Assembly: GCA_930367205.1 (NCBI GenBank)
Contig: OV884011.1
Location: 47,195,754-47,259,753 of the forward strand
Direction: 5' to 3'
Length of the DNA: 64,000 bases
From: Acanthosoma haemorrhoidale
Lineage: Eukaryota; Arthropoda; Insecta; Hemiptera; Acanthosomatidae
The translations under genes were made by a program, and so were the position numbers. Positions 11,755-24,870 of this stretch are shown in pieces (within the stretch, counting starts at the first letter, position 1; each line of letters opens with the position of its first letter). The notes beneath the pieces are model-generated. The model searched no databases. It had not been told where the DNA came from and worked only from the letters and a program-made list of their open reading frames with translations.

Positions 11755-12496
11755 ACTGTAAACAAAATAAATGATACATGAGACTATCGTACTACTTTTT
11801 CTCTAAAGCACTGGCAATGTTTTGAGGGATTTGTGAATCTAAATCACCCAAAAGGTAAATATAAGATGTTATGGACTATTAATTGATTAATCGACCCTGC
11901 ATTATGAAACAAACATAAACTCTGTAATAACGGGAATTAATTAATAGCTAAGAGTTGTTAGTCATTGTCAAAATAATACTTCGGCTTCCTTATAATACCC
12001 CTACTGCCGTTTAGACAAGTGAACCGTTTCTATTATTCTACTTATGCCTCCAGTGGGAAACAATTAAAACCATAATAGGTCCTCGAGGAGACAGGCACTT
12101 AAAGCTACAACTCATTAAGACATATCTTAGCGAAGTACTCGAGGCTGCGCTGTTAATGGGAGACTGGGAATGGTGACAGGTGTAGGAGCAATTATTTCTG
12201 CATAATCATTACCTTTTAGGTGATTAGACATATTTTCAACAAACGAAAAGTCAGCCTGCTACCTCTAAGCATTACTGGCATTTGCAGTCTATAAAAATCT
12301 GGCCATGAAGATTTGTAGATTTGGATTTTAGTTTTCTTCCCCTATTAAAAACCGAGGTTTGACGTTTCTCACGAGTGCATAACATCTTATATTTACCTTT
12401 TGGCTGATTTAGATTCACAAATCCCTCAAAACATTGGCAGTGCTTTAGAGAAAAAGTAGTACGATAGTCTCATGCATCATTTATTTTGTTTACAGT
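11755..12496. repeat. near-identical inverted duplication, arms 119 bp
   Basis: Left arm 11755-11873 (ACTGTAAACAAAATAAATGA...) and right arm 12378-12496 are reverse complements with 3 mismatches in 119, by eye. The 504-bp spacer (11874-12377) is not repetitive to my reading and has no good ORF. The arms show no target duplication and no known transposon terminus. A transcript across it would fold into a long hairpin. It could be a fold-back element, or the scar of a small inversion made by staggered breaks. Confidence 0.85.
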
Positions 12497-12758
12497 GCAG
12501 TTTAAAGCTCTAGTGTCATTTGCGTCCATACATTTGTTTGGAAGCTTTTTTCCTTTTTCTTCATTCGTCGTTTCTTTACATTGCTTATTTCTCATTTTTT
12601 TTTTCTATTTTTCTTTTTCCATCTCGTTTTCCACAGTAATAAATGGGTGAATTAGGTCTTCTTTTTTTTTGTTGTTCATTTGTTTCTACATAATTTTACT
12701 TAATCGGTAAGTCTTTATTAAGGAAACAAAAACTGGCATGATAATTTAAAATACAAAC

Positions 12759-13632
12759 TGTAGTGACCACTAACCCTAAACTCTATTCTCTATATATTGT
12801 AAATTGGTCATAATATGTTGTAAATTAATTTAAACAAATGTATATAACAATACCAAATCATAAGTAATACCAGTTTAAATATTGTAAACAATAAAAGACG
12901 CAGCTGCAACAAACTAGTCAGAGGCCCTTAAAGGGAGAGTCAGGTAGCGGCTAGGAGGCTGGGTGGGTCACGGTCTAGAACAGGCAAGCGTCACCGCAAC
13001 CCTGCGGTTAAAAACCCCAGATCATTGGTTACTGGGGGCTATATATCCCCCCTAGTTTTAGCCGATAAATCATTCTAATTACGGCTCTCTGACTGGTACT
13101 TGCAGCTGTACTGATGTTTCAAGATTTGGCCTTCTCATTTATGAAAACCTCTGGATCTCTCTTCCTAACCTCGCTACGTTTTAGTCTGGCCTTGTCAGAT
13201 CCTACACTTTCTTGGCGGGATTCTCTGCCTTCGTCTCGCTAAAACTAGCACCTCCATGGGAGAGACCTCTCCCTCGTGGACGACGGTGGCCGTGGCCCTA
13301 CAAACTTTACCCATCAGTGTCTCCCACGGCAATCCAGTCTGCCTCTCTCCGGTTCACACTCACCTTTGGGATCTGGACGGTTATCGCCTAGTCTCTGATA
13401 CCGATTGTGAATTAGTGGTCATTCTAAGACCACATAAACTACCTACACTACCTACCCTATACCTCTTCTCCTGAACATAGTGCACTGTCGGGGCACATAC
13501 CTATCAAATATGGAGTCAGATAGTACAGTAGTAAGATCTGTCATGAAGCAATTGTCCAGGTCAAAGCCTAATCAACCCTCACTTCGTCACTAGGTCTCGG
13601 GTAACTAGGTACCCCCTCGTGACGACCCGTCA
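12759..13632 (+). mobile_element. solo LTR, family A (copy 1)
   Basis: The 874-bp unit starts TGTAGTGACC and ends GACCCGTCA. It is flanked by perfect 5-bp direct repeats CAAAC (12754-12758 and 13633-13637). It contains a CTATATATCC TATA-like box near 13040 and a conserved block (CTGAACATAGTGCACTGTCGG..GGAGTCAGA) shared with two other copies. No internal retroelement genes are attached, so it is a solo LTR left by recombination. Short ORFs inside are not genes. Confidence 0.85.
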
Positions 13633-13639
13633 CAAACAA

Positions 13640-15539
13640 TAAAAACCAAGTACATACGCTTTTTCGCTCTTGTTCAATGGATTCTTGAATATAACTGATA
13701 GACATAAACTAGGCCCTCCACCCTTCTAGGGGCATTTCAATGAATTTTTAAACCCTTATTGATTTGAATCCAAATAAAATGACTAATTGAACTTTATATA
13801 TACCAAATGCATTTTAGAAACACTGCTTAGCCTCGACAAACTCCCTTTTTTGTTCATGTACAAGTCCTCTCTGAAACAGAAATGTATATATTTTATACAA
13901 TATAAAATTATGACAACATAATAAATATTTGTCTACTGCATATAAATACACAAATACCGAGAACATTATGTGGTGTGAAAGAGGATACAGGGTGCTTTTG
14001 GATACAGTTGGCTGCCGATGGTATCAGTTCCATTGAGAGATATAATTCGGTAAGAAGAAGCCAGATTTGCAGCTGTAGAAGCCAAGCTCTCTGAGGCCAT
14101 GGCTTTGTGGTATATATTGACAGAGTTGACGTCACTTCAGAAAGCGCCTGTTCTACCCAAGAGGCAGCTAATGAATGGGCATGAAGAGAGCCTGAAAGAA
14201 TTATTTCCATATACTATCAATTGGTTAGTAATCTATAACAATAAATCTATAGTAATAAATCTATGAGGAGGTTACAAACTCATAAGTAAAAAAAAATAAA
14301 TAAAAGTGCCAGAAGGAGCTCAGTAAATTATTATATTCTATTTGTTAAACAATTAGAGATTTCACGTGCAAAATACTCTCCGAATCCTTGATATGCAAGA
14401 TCTAGCAAGCAGGTTCCGTTTTCATTTTAACAAATCAATTGTTCAATTTTCGCAATAAATCAAGCATATTTTGACTATATTATGTCTTGTCCATCTTCCC
14501 ACCCCTTAATTGTTTTTAAATAGAGAATTTTCATTTAATAAAAAAACAGTTGTTAGCTGAAGGTGTGAACTGCATTTTGTATTTTGTTTTATTAATTTCA
14601 ATTATTTTATTCAAAACTAAACACCATTGGCCTCTTCATCGAGCAGTAGCTAATAACGGTATCTACGGAAATCAGCTATGAACAAAAATCACAAGGCTGA
14701 TATTCCAACCAGGATTCGAACCTTGATGTTTCATAAGTTTTTCATAAGCTTTTTAAACTAAAAAAAAATCATAATATTTTTTAATAAGAAGACTTGAACT
14801 TGGTTCTGGATTTTTGCTGATATCAGAGTGCTACATAAAATATATGAAAAGGTATTGATACTAAGCCCAACAGTCAGAATTCAAAATAATGACCCCGGAA
14901 AGGCTGAGAAAGACAATGTCGATAATTTAAGTGTGTGTGGACACCAAGAAAAGCTCCACAGTGGTTATGGAATGAAACAGTATGAGCAGATGCTATGGTT
15001 TGGCACTGGAGGCACATAAATTCAAAGAAAATTCATTAATTACTCGAAGTAGTGATCGAAGGCAAATTGCTGTATTTATTATTATTATTTTATTGTTGTA
15101 ACATATTATTTGTGACTCAATCGGAATCATTAACTATCTAATAATGTATAACATCTTTTCAATTAGCATCTCAAATGCTTGTTTTATGTGCAAATTTGCT
15201 AAATTTGTTTTGTCAAAATTTTCTATTTGTTATTTTTGTTTATTTATATTTGATTTTTTTTCTTAAAAGGTTTGTCATTTCATTGGCTTGTTTGATGTGT
15301 TTTATTAACACAATTAAAATCGGGCAGACTCTCGTTATTTTAAAAAAAAGAAGCGTTTCTCTCTCGCTAAAAGCCTGTTAAAATTGGCCCTGGCAAGCTA
15401 TTTATATTTTTTACACTCAAAAGGATAATATTCGGACTATGTTATGAATTTTATTTATCAATTATTGCTCACTCAATTATCAAATGTTATCGGAAAAATA
15501 AACTTGATTTTCATTATGTATTCTATGAACAGCTGGATG
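13640..15539. other. intergenic DNA with a 100-codon minus-strand frame of unknown meaning
   Basis: 13908-14210 is open on the minus strand and moderately GC-rich in its middle. Other frames over the same stretch are also partly open and no motif is recognised, so it is probably a decayed repeat. The rest is AT-rich. Confidence 0.35.
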
Positions 15540-16440
15540 TATAAGAGGTATTCAATAGTGCTTGACATTTTGAATAAAAACACAACAGTTACTGCGTTCG
15601 CAGATGACATAGCGGTCTACAGTAGCAGCATGAGCACCAAGGTAGCTCTAAGACAGGCTGAAGCAGCCTGTAACCAGATCAGTGAGAGATTGGGGAGACT
15701 CAATATCTCTGTAAACGTGGGTAAAACAGACTGCGTAATTTTCTCTTTCCAAAAAGGAAAAAGTCCGCTGCCTACTAGTTACATAGTAGGAACGGAGGAA
15801 AATTCACCAGCCAACAACCTAGTATATCTGGGACAGACACCTCCATTTTAGTAACCATATTGCGTGGAAGTTCAAGCAAACTCGCACGAAGTCATACCGG
15901 CTTACGCATTTATTGACTTCCCACAATCTATCACTGCGTCTCAAGCTCATGATATATAAGAGTGTACTCAGACCTGCTCTGCTGTATGGTGCACCGCTTT
16001 ACCGCCATCTGACGTATACGACAGCTCGGCGACTCCAACAATTTCAAAACAGTATACTGATGAAAGTGGTCAGACATACTTCATTCGAACAGCGGAGCAA
16101 CGGTGAGCTTCACGAGATCTTTGAGCTGCCTACGGTGGATGAATTCATTCAACGTAGAAATATCAAATTTTTTGACTCCCTTCAGTACTTGACTAACCCG
16201 GTGTTTAACACGATAACCTCGCTCCGTTCCCCCATCGATGGCAGGACGCTGTCGCGGCTGGAACGGCTTAGTCTTAGGTTCTAGTTTTATGTTTTAGTTT
16301 TTAGTTTTCCTATTTTAAAAGGACATTGTGTTGTAATTCTACCCTCCTTCGAATGAATCTGCGTATGCAGTAAGAGGAGAAATCTGTAAATATTTGCTCA
16401 CTGATTTTGTTCACATATTGTATAATAAATAAAGGGGTTA
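15540..16440 (+). pseudogene. jockey-type LINE, 3' half of reverse transcriptase (different family)
   Basis: The first block has the RT catalytic motif TAFADDIAVYSSS near 15594-15632 (FADD box). It continues with a thumb-like region to VYLGQ, where a frameshift near 15836 moves to the frame running HLHFSNHIAWKF, RLTHLLTSHNLSLRLKLMIYKSVLRPALLYGAPLY and on to LSLRF with TAG at 16282-16284. A 3' UTR with AATAAATAAAG ends near 16435. RT copies element RNA at the target site. The copy lacks the 5' part and is frameshifted. Its sequence differs from the 4/8.8/18-kb family. Confidence 0.85.
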
Positions 16441-16719
16441 TGGGAGGGGGGAAGAAAGAAAAATTGAGATTTTGTACTTAATTTTACTTCCTCATGCTTC
16501 CATAACTGTATGTTTGTACGCCTTATGAAAGAAAATTATTAAATTGTCAAGGACTTAGCCGATTGTTAGGTCGTAGCGTGTAGAGTCAGACATAGAAACG
16601 AAAGGGCTTGCTAGTGATTCGAAAAAGAAAAAAAATCCCCCACCGCTGGTGCCATAGGATCGTTATTCGGTTGCCTTAGGCGTCGAATTATTCAGAGGAG
16701 ACTGTGTAAGGAGATAAAA

Positions 16720-16960
16720 TGAGGCCGTGTTGCCGGACGACGGGGTAAAAATAAATGGTGTCGTTCTGTCACAACGTGCTATATTGGCTGTCCGCCTTGA
16801 AAAATCATGCGCTGCTATCCCTGTGACACTGGTGGCATTTAGAGCTCGTTACCCGCGGGGCCTTCCTGCTAATGAGGCAGAGCCCGGTCCCAGACAAATA
16901 CCCTGATTATCGCCCTTCTCATCCCTCTGATGAATCAAATCATCCCGGCGAAGGACCATG
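16720..16960. promoter_or_regulatory. candidate cis-regulatory island
   Basis: A GC-rich block without a coherent ORF lies between a LINE and AT-rich DNA. It contains GCTAATGAGGC and CCTGATTATC homeodomain-type cores. It is followed by poly-C and a CT microsatellite. Regulatory role is inferred only from composition and context near a developmental gene. Confidence 0.22.
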
Positions 16961-16962
16961 AT

Positions 16963-17003
16963 CCCCCCCCCCGCTCTCTCTCTCTCTCTCTCTGTCTCTC
17001 TGT
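16963..17003. repeat. (C)n(CT)n microsatellite
   Basis: A ten-base C-tract is followed by CT units with two G interruptions. Confidence 0.9.
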
Positions 17004-18131
17004 CCCTTGATTTGTTTGAATAAATCGTTAGTTACGGAAGGAGGGGAATGGGGGACCTCCTGAACAAAGTGACTCAGTTGGTGGATCTGTCTAATTGTGT
17101 CTCTCCGGTTCAAGAGATCCTACTAATTATTATCTCCGGTAAATAATCACTCTTGACTTATAATGACTGAAAATTGAAGAATTTAGTAACTACTTTGCAT
17201 AAAAACTGTACATATTCTAGCGTTCGTCAAAAATAATATACATGAAATATGAAATAAACACTCGAGTCCCTATTAGGGAAGTAATTTTGATGTTGCGTAC
17301 TTGCGTTGAATTAAACTTCTATAATGATATATAAAATCATTTTTCAGGAAGTCGAATATTACATAGCCTACCGTCAATTAATTTAATAGTAATGAATGTT
17401 AATTTATTTTACCTTTTATTATATTATATGCCTCGTTGTGAAATAATAATAATAAGCCATAAATTTCTTTTATAATTATGTGAAATGTAATCAATAACTA
17501 ATGATTACAATGGTTAATGTTAATAATGTACTAAGTTACGTCTTCGGTACTCTGGGTGTCGGTCTGCTAGTTAACTCTTCATCAGTTGCTATAGTGCCAG
17601 AGGTCCCCGATTAATACTATTTAATTTACACATAAAGTTCATATGTTTAGATAGATAATTTTGTTTATTTTATACGTAGTTACTAAATAAAAAGTCCACA
17701 ATATAGCATTTTCTGTCTGCGAAGTGTTGTTCACTTAACATTAATAAAAAACATAAATACATTTTCATATGAACTATGAAGCATAATACAAGACAACTTA
17801 CGTTGTCACCATAAAATATGAATGAACTTTTAAGTAAATAAACAAAAAAAAAATGACTACTGAGCGTAAATTAAAATTAAAACTATGTTTTACACATGGT
17901 AGTTACAAGAAATTCTTAAATTCCTCTTTCAACATTTTCCAGAACCCACTTGTCAAATTCAGTAGTTATTTCTTCCTGTTTAGTTCTTGTCATTCAGAAA
18001 AATCATAACCTCTTGCATTGATACGTTCTTTTCGGAATAGAAGAACAGTTAGTAGAGTACCATCGATGTAATATCATCACACGTCTTGGTTTCACAATGA
18101 GAACATCTTTCGTCAAAATCTTCTCACTATT

Positions 18132-18662
18132 GCTATTTGCCCCTTATTATGTCAGCAACAAAACCCTTCATAACGACCTTAACATACCCTACATTCTAGA
18201 ACTCATCCCTTCCAAGTTTATGAAATTCCACAGTAGCCTTTCCAACCACCCTAATCCTGTAGGACAGTCATTGCACTGCGCCACTCATCCCTATAATCCT
18301 CCTCGGAGACTGAAACGGCAGTGGCCTCGTGACCTGCTATAAACGCGTGACAGTGGGAGTCCTGGCAATGGCCAGTTTCTCCAATCATGTCCTGAGCGTC
18401 TGTGGCTCTCGCGCTCTTGGTCAGCCTCCACTGGCTAGTATCCGGTGACGCGGCTGACGGAGGAGCGTGGGGGACTTCCCAAGACTCCGCTTTCTCTTCG
18501 TGGTGGATTTGGGGGGTCTTTGGGCTGTCTGTAAATATTGTATGAATGAGAGAGTGAATGATGAACTGTATATATGGTATGAATGAGAGCATTTATCTTA
18601 ATTACTTATTGCCTTATAAAAGGCAGATTGTAATTTTAGCACAATAAAGGAATTTAACTATT
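18132..18662 (+). pseudogene. jockey-clade LINE 3' end with 3' UTR (copy 3)
   Basis: The frame APYYVSNKTLHNDLNIPYILELIPSKFMKFHSSLSNHP is followed by RRLKRQWPRDLL and TAA (18340-18342). A 3' UTR of about 320 bp follows, with GC-rich then GAATGAG-rich parts. It ends in the tail motif GGCAGATTGTAATTTTA..CAATAAAG. This copy links the coding fragments to the many short tail-only pieces in the window. Severely 5'-truncated, as is usual for target-primed reverse transcription. Confidence 0.85.
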
Positions 18663-19195
18663 GCTATTAGATAATTAACGAATATTCTCCATTATTTCGC
18701 TTTTGGCTTGATAACTATTGAAATGTTGTTGGGTGAAGTATTTGGATAATAATACCAAATGAGATACATTATTCATTATTCTTATTACTCATTATTCTGT
18801 AAAGCCTTAATTAAGTCTATCGGATGCTTCCCAACATTCCTGCACTGCATGTGAGACTACAAATGTAAATAAAGTTTTTTATAAACATTAGAACTAACTC
18901 ACCGGCGACTTGGAACATTGCGATGAAAGGTGATAAAATTAGAGAAATAGGAGTATAAGCCGTTGGGGAGATGAAGTTAAACTAATGATTGTTAGCAGGA
19001 GAGATGGATACACCACAGAAGACGTGATCTGGGAGCCTTCCTCATTGGCTTAGTTATCCCAGGACGGATCTTGGTCGCTGCTGGCGCATTGGCCTTCTTT
19101 GCGCCCTTAGGGGATGTGTCGAACTTATAATGGGCGGACTTAAAGGAAAGTAACTGTCAGGGATAGACCACATGCTTTCTTCTGCGGGGTACATA

Positions 19196-20213
19196 TTAGG
19201 TTGGTGCGTATGAAATGTCGGATTTTCTTTAAATGTGAACGTTTGTCTCCCTGTTTTTGTTATGCTTTTGTTTTTGACATAGCTTTGTTTATAGTCGTAC
19301 TGTCCATTGCCAGAGTCACATTTTAGCCAAGAAGATTTTCTCAAAAGTGTTCCCTTTTGTTATTTGCTTTGAATTTTGCACCGATATGAATTCAACCAAT
19401 ATTCGTGTAATTTTCTTATATGAGTATAAACTTGGTAATAATGCTGCAAAAGCTGCACGAAATATAAACCAGGCGTTTGGGGAGAATACTGTGAACGATC
19501 GAAAAGTGTAGTGTTGGTTTGAAAAATTTCAGTCTGGTGATTTTTCCCTGCAAAATGAACCACGTGGAAGACCCGAAACGTCTGTGAAAAATGATGCTCT
19601 GAAAGCACTGGTGGAAACAAATCCAACTGTTTCTTCAAGGGAACTTGCTGCCAGAATGGAAGTTGACCATACAACAATATTGCGACATCTTTCTGAAATT
19701 GGCAAGGTGAAAAAAATGGATAAGTGGATACCGCACGAACTAACCGAGCGAAATAAGCTGGATCGCTTGAACGTATGCTCATCATTGCTAACCCGATTTA
19801 ATCGATTTAACGCTCGGCCGCATATTTGTACAAAACAATTGCGAAATCAAATGAATTAAAATATGAAATTTTGCAGCACCCATCTTATTCACCGGATTTT
19901 TCACCAGCCGACTTTCATTTATTTAGTTATTTATATATATATAGTTATTTGTATACGTTAAACATTTAGAACTGTTTTTACGGGCTAAACAGTACGAAAA
20001 TGAAAGTCAGTCTGAAAAATGCCATACCAGAGTTCATTAATTCTAAAGATCAAGACAGGCATCTATGCATTAAAATCTCGTTGGGAAAAGTTTATTGAAG
20101 TAAATGCATATTTTCATCAAAGCATATTTTGATTAAATAAACAGCTTTTGGAAAAAGATATGCAGTTTAATATATTCACTCAAGAATCCGACATTTCATT
20201 TGCACCAACCTAA
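19196..20213 (+). mobile_element. internally deleted mariner transposon with intact ends
   Basis: The element is 1018 bp, against about 1.3 kb for full-length mariners. Its ends are inverted repeats of 29 bp differing at two positions. The left end begins TTAGGTTGGTGCGTATG and the right end finishes CACCAACCTAA. It is flanked by TA at 19194-19195 and TA at 20214-20215, the expected Tc1/mariner target duplication. Inside are the N-terminal DNA-binding part and the C-terminal part of a mariner transposase; the catalytic middle is missing. It is a non-autonomous copy that could in principle be mobilised only by a transposase supplied elsewhere. Confidence 0.92.
19386..20132 (+). pseudogene. mariner transposase pseudogene (nonsense, internal deletion, frameshift)
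   Basis: Translation from ATG 19386 gives a typical mariner N-terminus but meets TAG at 19509-19511. Reading continues in the same frame through CWFEKFQSGD, GRPET and the second helix-turn-helix with HTTILRHLSEIGKVKK and the WIPHEL linker motif. After LLTR (about 19793) the frame jumps to ARPHI. The segment with the first catalytic Asp (usually TCDEKW) is absent, and the Asp normally before NARPH is lost. The block YSPDFSPADFHL (about 19877-19920, another frame) carries the third catalytic Asp of a DD34D enzyme. A terminal block ending SRWEKFIEVNAYF is near 20075-20114. Inactive. Confidence 0.9.
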
Positions 20214-20489
20214 TATTTGTCACTGCGGGCGAAGATCATTTAAAATTATAAGGCAAGCTACATTTTTACTTAAATAGGAAATTATTGTGATGGTCACACC
20301 CATTGGCACATCGGAGAAATGCATGATATTTTCGTAAATACTTCTAAACTTAAATAATTCAGCGGTTAAACATCCATGGACATAAATTACACATGCAAAG
20401 GTTCTACTACAACTACTTGTTCATTCAGGTTGCGACACGTATCCCCTCAAGACTCTGAGCGAGCGCCAACTCTTCAAAAAAAGTTCTTA

Positions 20490-20560
20490 GGAGTGAGCGG
20501 GAATCGGACCCAGTTGGGGATCTAAGCAGGTTGATTTTTAGCGTGACATATTGTCACCGA
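20490..20560 (-). repeat. tRNA-derived SINE head, minus strand
   Basis: Read on the minus strand, the B-box-like GGTCCGATTCCC occupies 20499-20510, preceded by a decayed tRNA-like 5' half. No intact tRNA. Confidence 0.4.
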
Positions 20561-23500
20561 TTTAATAGAAATGTGAATTCACAAAAAAACAGAAACAAAT
20601 GGACTTCATCATATTTCATTTTAAAACTAATGAGCATATTCCATATCCTAATCTATTCTTCCAATGCTATATTCTATATTATATTCTAAATAAGGGTCGT
20701 CAAACTAAAAATGGAATTAAAATTCAAAAATATATGATTTTTTAGTTCATCATTTTCCAATAGAGGCAGTTAAATGTCAGAAAAAAACAGATAGACTCAC
20801 GGTGAAAAAATAAGGGTTTCTGGTTATGAATAAATAACAATGACAAAAACATATAAGGAAAAAAAATAGTGTTATTTTGTTCGTCAATCATTATTAATAT
20901 ATTTTGTTATACAGTCAGTTCATGACATAAAGACAGAATTATATTATTTAAGCCCCGCTTGATTTTTTAATAGTTACGTAAACAGTATATTAAACAATAA
21001 CTCAGGTATTTTAACTCATTTGAACGTGTGATGAGGACGCAGTCAAGGAAACTTCAAAGATTTTGAAGAAAATTTTGACCTATAAATGTGATTTTTTGAT
21101 AAATTGAGTTTCTTTAGTCCTACTTCTTTCCTAACGATTCTCTGAAAACTGATCATACTGAAGTTGCAGACTGGTTAGGAAATGAAATTTCAAACTCTCT
21201 CAGGGCAATCCAGCGATCAAACTGAACATTTCCCCTTTTGAAGATCGTTTAAGAAATGGGAGATGGCATAAGTTTAACAGTGGTTTGGGCGTGCTAACGA
21301 CTGCCCCGTAACTGCAGGGATACCCCTGAGGGATCGAAACGCTAATGGTTCACGGTCCCGCCGCCTAACGACCATCTTTTTACCCCGACCAACTTTTGTA
21401 TAAAGCCAAATTGGAGCGTGATTTCTTAAAAACGAGATCAAGTTTCATTTGTCACCACCCGATTGGAAAAAAACAGAGGTTTTTCGTTCGCTAATGGGGA
21501 AGGATTTGTGGCCAAGTTATACCATCCACCAGGAATATCATTTGTCACGTTCTTCGTCAATAATCAATCACAACTTGGAAAGAATTTAAACAATCCCAAC
21601 GCCCTATTATTGAATAAGATGATGACAGTATAATATAGAACTAATTTTGGGGAGAAACTTTTAGGACATGGTTCCATTCTCAAATAGTAAATAACACTAG
21701 TTAGGTAAAAAAAAAATCAGAAAGAAGTACTAAACTGGTAATGTTCCAAACCTCAATTATGGTTTGGTACAGAGCATTAGACTGTTCTTGACCAAACAGT
21801 CAATTAATAGAACCGAGTTGATATTCTTCAGAAGGGTTGTGGGAAAGACAACTACCAATGGTGAAACCATCGGTACTCAATAAACGGAAAGATAATCGGT
21901 ACTTAAATGCAACACCACAGGGAAAGAGTACTTTTGATTGGCCGGAGATTGTTTCAAGATTAGGAAACTGGCCCTGTTCCGGCTCCATCGTTCCATATTG
22001 GAATATGATGAATGAATTATAAATTCAAGACAACTAAAAGGAGAGATCTATCGCCCAAGTTACCCTTAGGGCCCAGTTTGTTTCGGATGCTAAGAATTGA
22101 CCTAGCATCTGCTTTAACAGTTAGCCTAACGTCTTCCTGGGTATCAATTTTTGGCTATTCTGGCAGTATGTGCAGAGTAATTAAGTTATCAAACTTTTAC
22201 AATCCCCATTATATCTAGGTAACTGAATAATATCCCAACTATCAATGGTTCCCTTAAAAAAAGTTTAGTTTAAGCTGGATTTTTTTCTGTGACAAATTTC
22301 AAGTTCCTTTGCATTGTTACCTAGATATCTAGATACTGAGAACCATATTTATACTTGAGCGCTGTAATTTTTTACCTCTCTTTTATCCTATTTGGTTACC
22401 TGTATTATAATTAAGATACATTTACAATCATTTCAAGGGCAAGACATGAATTTCTAATGGCACTGTTGTCTTGTCACAATTGACTTACTAGTTTGGATTC
22501 CACATCATCAAATATGTAACAACCTCTAGCCCTAGACAAAAGAGAGGGACACTCTTTCTCCTTACCCAAGGCGCAATAAGATAAAAATGCTAAGACATAT
22601 TTGTTATAGAATTCCTAACATAAATTTCCGCTGGCATGCTACAACATAGGTTAACATGACATATCCATGTTCAAAAAGTCAAGGTTACACTGTCTTATCA
22701 GAGTTGTGACATCATAAAATAAGAAGGTTCTAAAGAATTTCATACACATCCTTCAACTCATTCAGCAAACAATTTTTCAAATAAAAAACAGTAATATGGA
22801 ATACAACGATAACGGGTAAATAAACTAAAATAAATAGTACTCTTTCTATTCAATGTTTTATCCTTTCTATTTTATGTTTTATGGAATCTTTTACAAATAT
22901 CTAAATGAAATTTTCATTTAAGAAACAAGTACATAAAAAAGTTAAATATTGTGCATACCACATTGTCATCACCATGTAGTTGCTAAAAAAAAGTTTAGTT
23001 CTTATTGCAATTAAGTTATAACTTTCACATTGTGATTCCTTAAATATTTAACTAGACTAACCAGTTATTAATGTTTAAACTCAAATTAGTAGATAGCCCT
23101 TAAAAAAATATATATAGAATTTAGCATTATTATAGGATGAAAGTTCTTAAAAGTTTTGTACTTTAAGTGTGGGAGAAAAAACATAACTAATTACTTTTAT
23201 GGCTACTCTTTGAACATACTAATGAAATTAGGAATTATGCTTTTAATGTAAACAAAGTTAAGATATTATTTTTATTTTTAAGGTTTAATAATATTAATAT
23301 ATACATAGCTCATATGAGGCTCAAGAAAATCATTAACAGAAAACTGAATTTCTTCTGTGACTAAAACTAAATAAGTATTACTTACTCATATTTATATTAT
23401 TTATTGCCCATATTGCCTGCACACTAAAGGTTTTAATAGATAATATCAGTAGTTTAGGAGCAAAGAGAATTCCAATGAAGTCAATGATAGTAGTTCACAC

Positions 23501-24599
23501 ATGTTCTAATAGAATGCGCTATAACCCAATGCTGGTTCCTAGCGCTTCACACGGCTGAATCTACAACTGTTGATGTCGTTGTTATACTCGTTAATTGAAC
23601 TGGTTTTTATAATTTATAATACATTAACAGTATTTTCGAGAATGTTTTTAATATGAAATAAATTAAAATTATTCTTATTGTAATAATTCCTTGCTACTAG
23701 CCAATTTATTCTTGCTCCAATTATCCAATTAGCACTTGCTAATTAAGGGGCTAACCTACTACTACTCGTTAATAATAAGGGGCTAACCTACCTAAAATTG
23801 TTTAACAAAGGTAGATAAAGTTTACTCTTACATGTTCCGCAAACGCTTCTTAACGGCTACAGATATTCGTACCGAATTTGGCTGTGATATCTTTCAGCAG
23901 GATGCGCAAATATTAGAAAGGAGGGGGAGGAACATGTCACCCCTTATCCCACGATTTTAACACCATTTTAACTTTCGTCAAATTCTTACAAAATTCGTTA
24001 CGATTAATGTTCCTTAACTAACAAAATATATTTTGAGGGCTGTGATTTTTTACGCCATCCCGTACCAATCTAAATTCCTATTAATGGTCAGATTTGTATC
24101 CGATTTGGCCTGAACATTGTCTAGTTCCTGCCGAAAAATGTCCCCTCCCCGTCAAAAAAAGTACTATCAATTTAAAATTTACATTAAATTTTGCACGAAT
24201 TTCTTAGGAAAAACGTTGTGGGATCTGTGTCCTTACGACTTTCCCCTCTCTTGTACATTCCAAAGGAATGGGCTCCTCTTTCAAACAAGTAAAGAGCGAT
24301 CGTTTGTGGCTGCATGTCCTATGATAGCAGTAATAAAAATGATCCAAAAAACCTGAAGGTATATTCTAAAACACCTGGAGGAATCCGGATAGGTTGGTTA
24401 ACATACAAAGCTCATCCGCTATAAGTTGTAGGGTTTTGATTTCCTCTCATCACAAGGACATAATTAAGACGGTAATTCAAAAATAATTTCAAAGAGATTC
24501 TGAAAAATAAGGTTTTTAGAGCGAACATTTTTGGAAAATACTATTTTTTTTAACCGAAAATGATTAGCCTCGATAGTAAATAGCCTACTATTATTTTTT

Positions 24600-24870
24600 T
24601 AGAATTATTTAAATCTTTGGCGTCTCCGGGCTTCTATACCAACTCGCTGGTATGTGGGTGGCACCTCTCGCTCCACAGAGCGCATGAGTCTGAAGATGAG
24701 ATGGGTTTATCCATGAATATTTTAATTGTCTGTAATAACCATCGGTTCGTCTGTGCATATGTATATGATGCTATTAGCTAGTTGCTACTTTAGGCTAGGT
24801 GCAACGCGTACCAGCACAAGATAATTTTGATTTGATATTGGAAATAAATTGATTTGAATTTGATACTTTT
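24600..24870 (+). mobile_element. possible LINE 3' end with TTGATTTGAATTTGA tail
   Basis: This GC-richer stretch ends in GGAAATAAATTGATTTGAATTTGAT. The layout (polyadenylation-like signal merging into a short repetitive tail) is typical of LINE 3' ends. No coding part is recognised. Confidence 0.3.

Noticed and set aside
19360..19785. 141-codon minus-strand ORF.
   Set aside because: It is the antisense of the mariner transposase N-terminal region.
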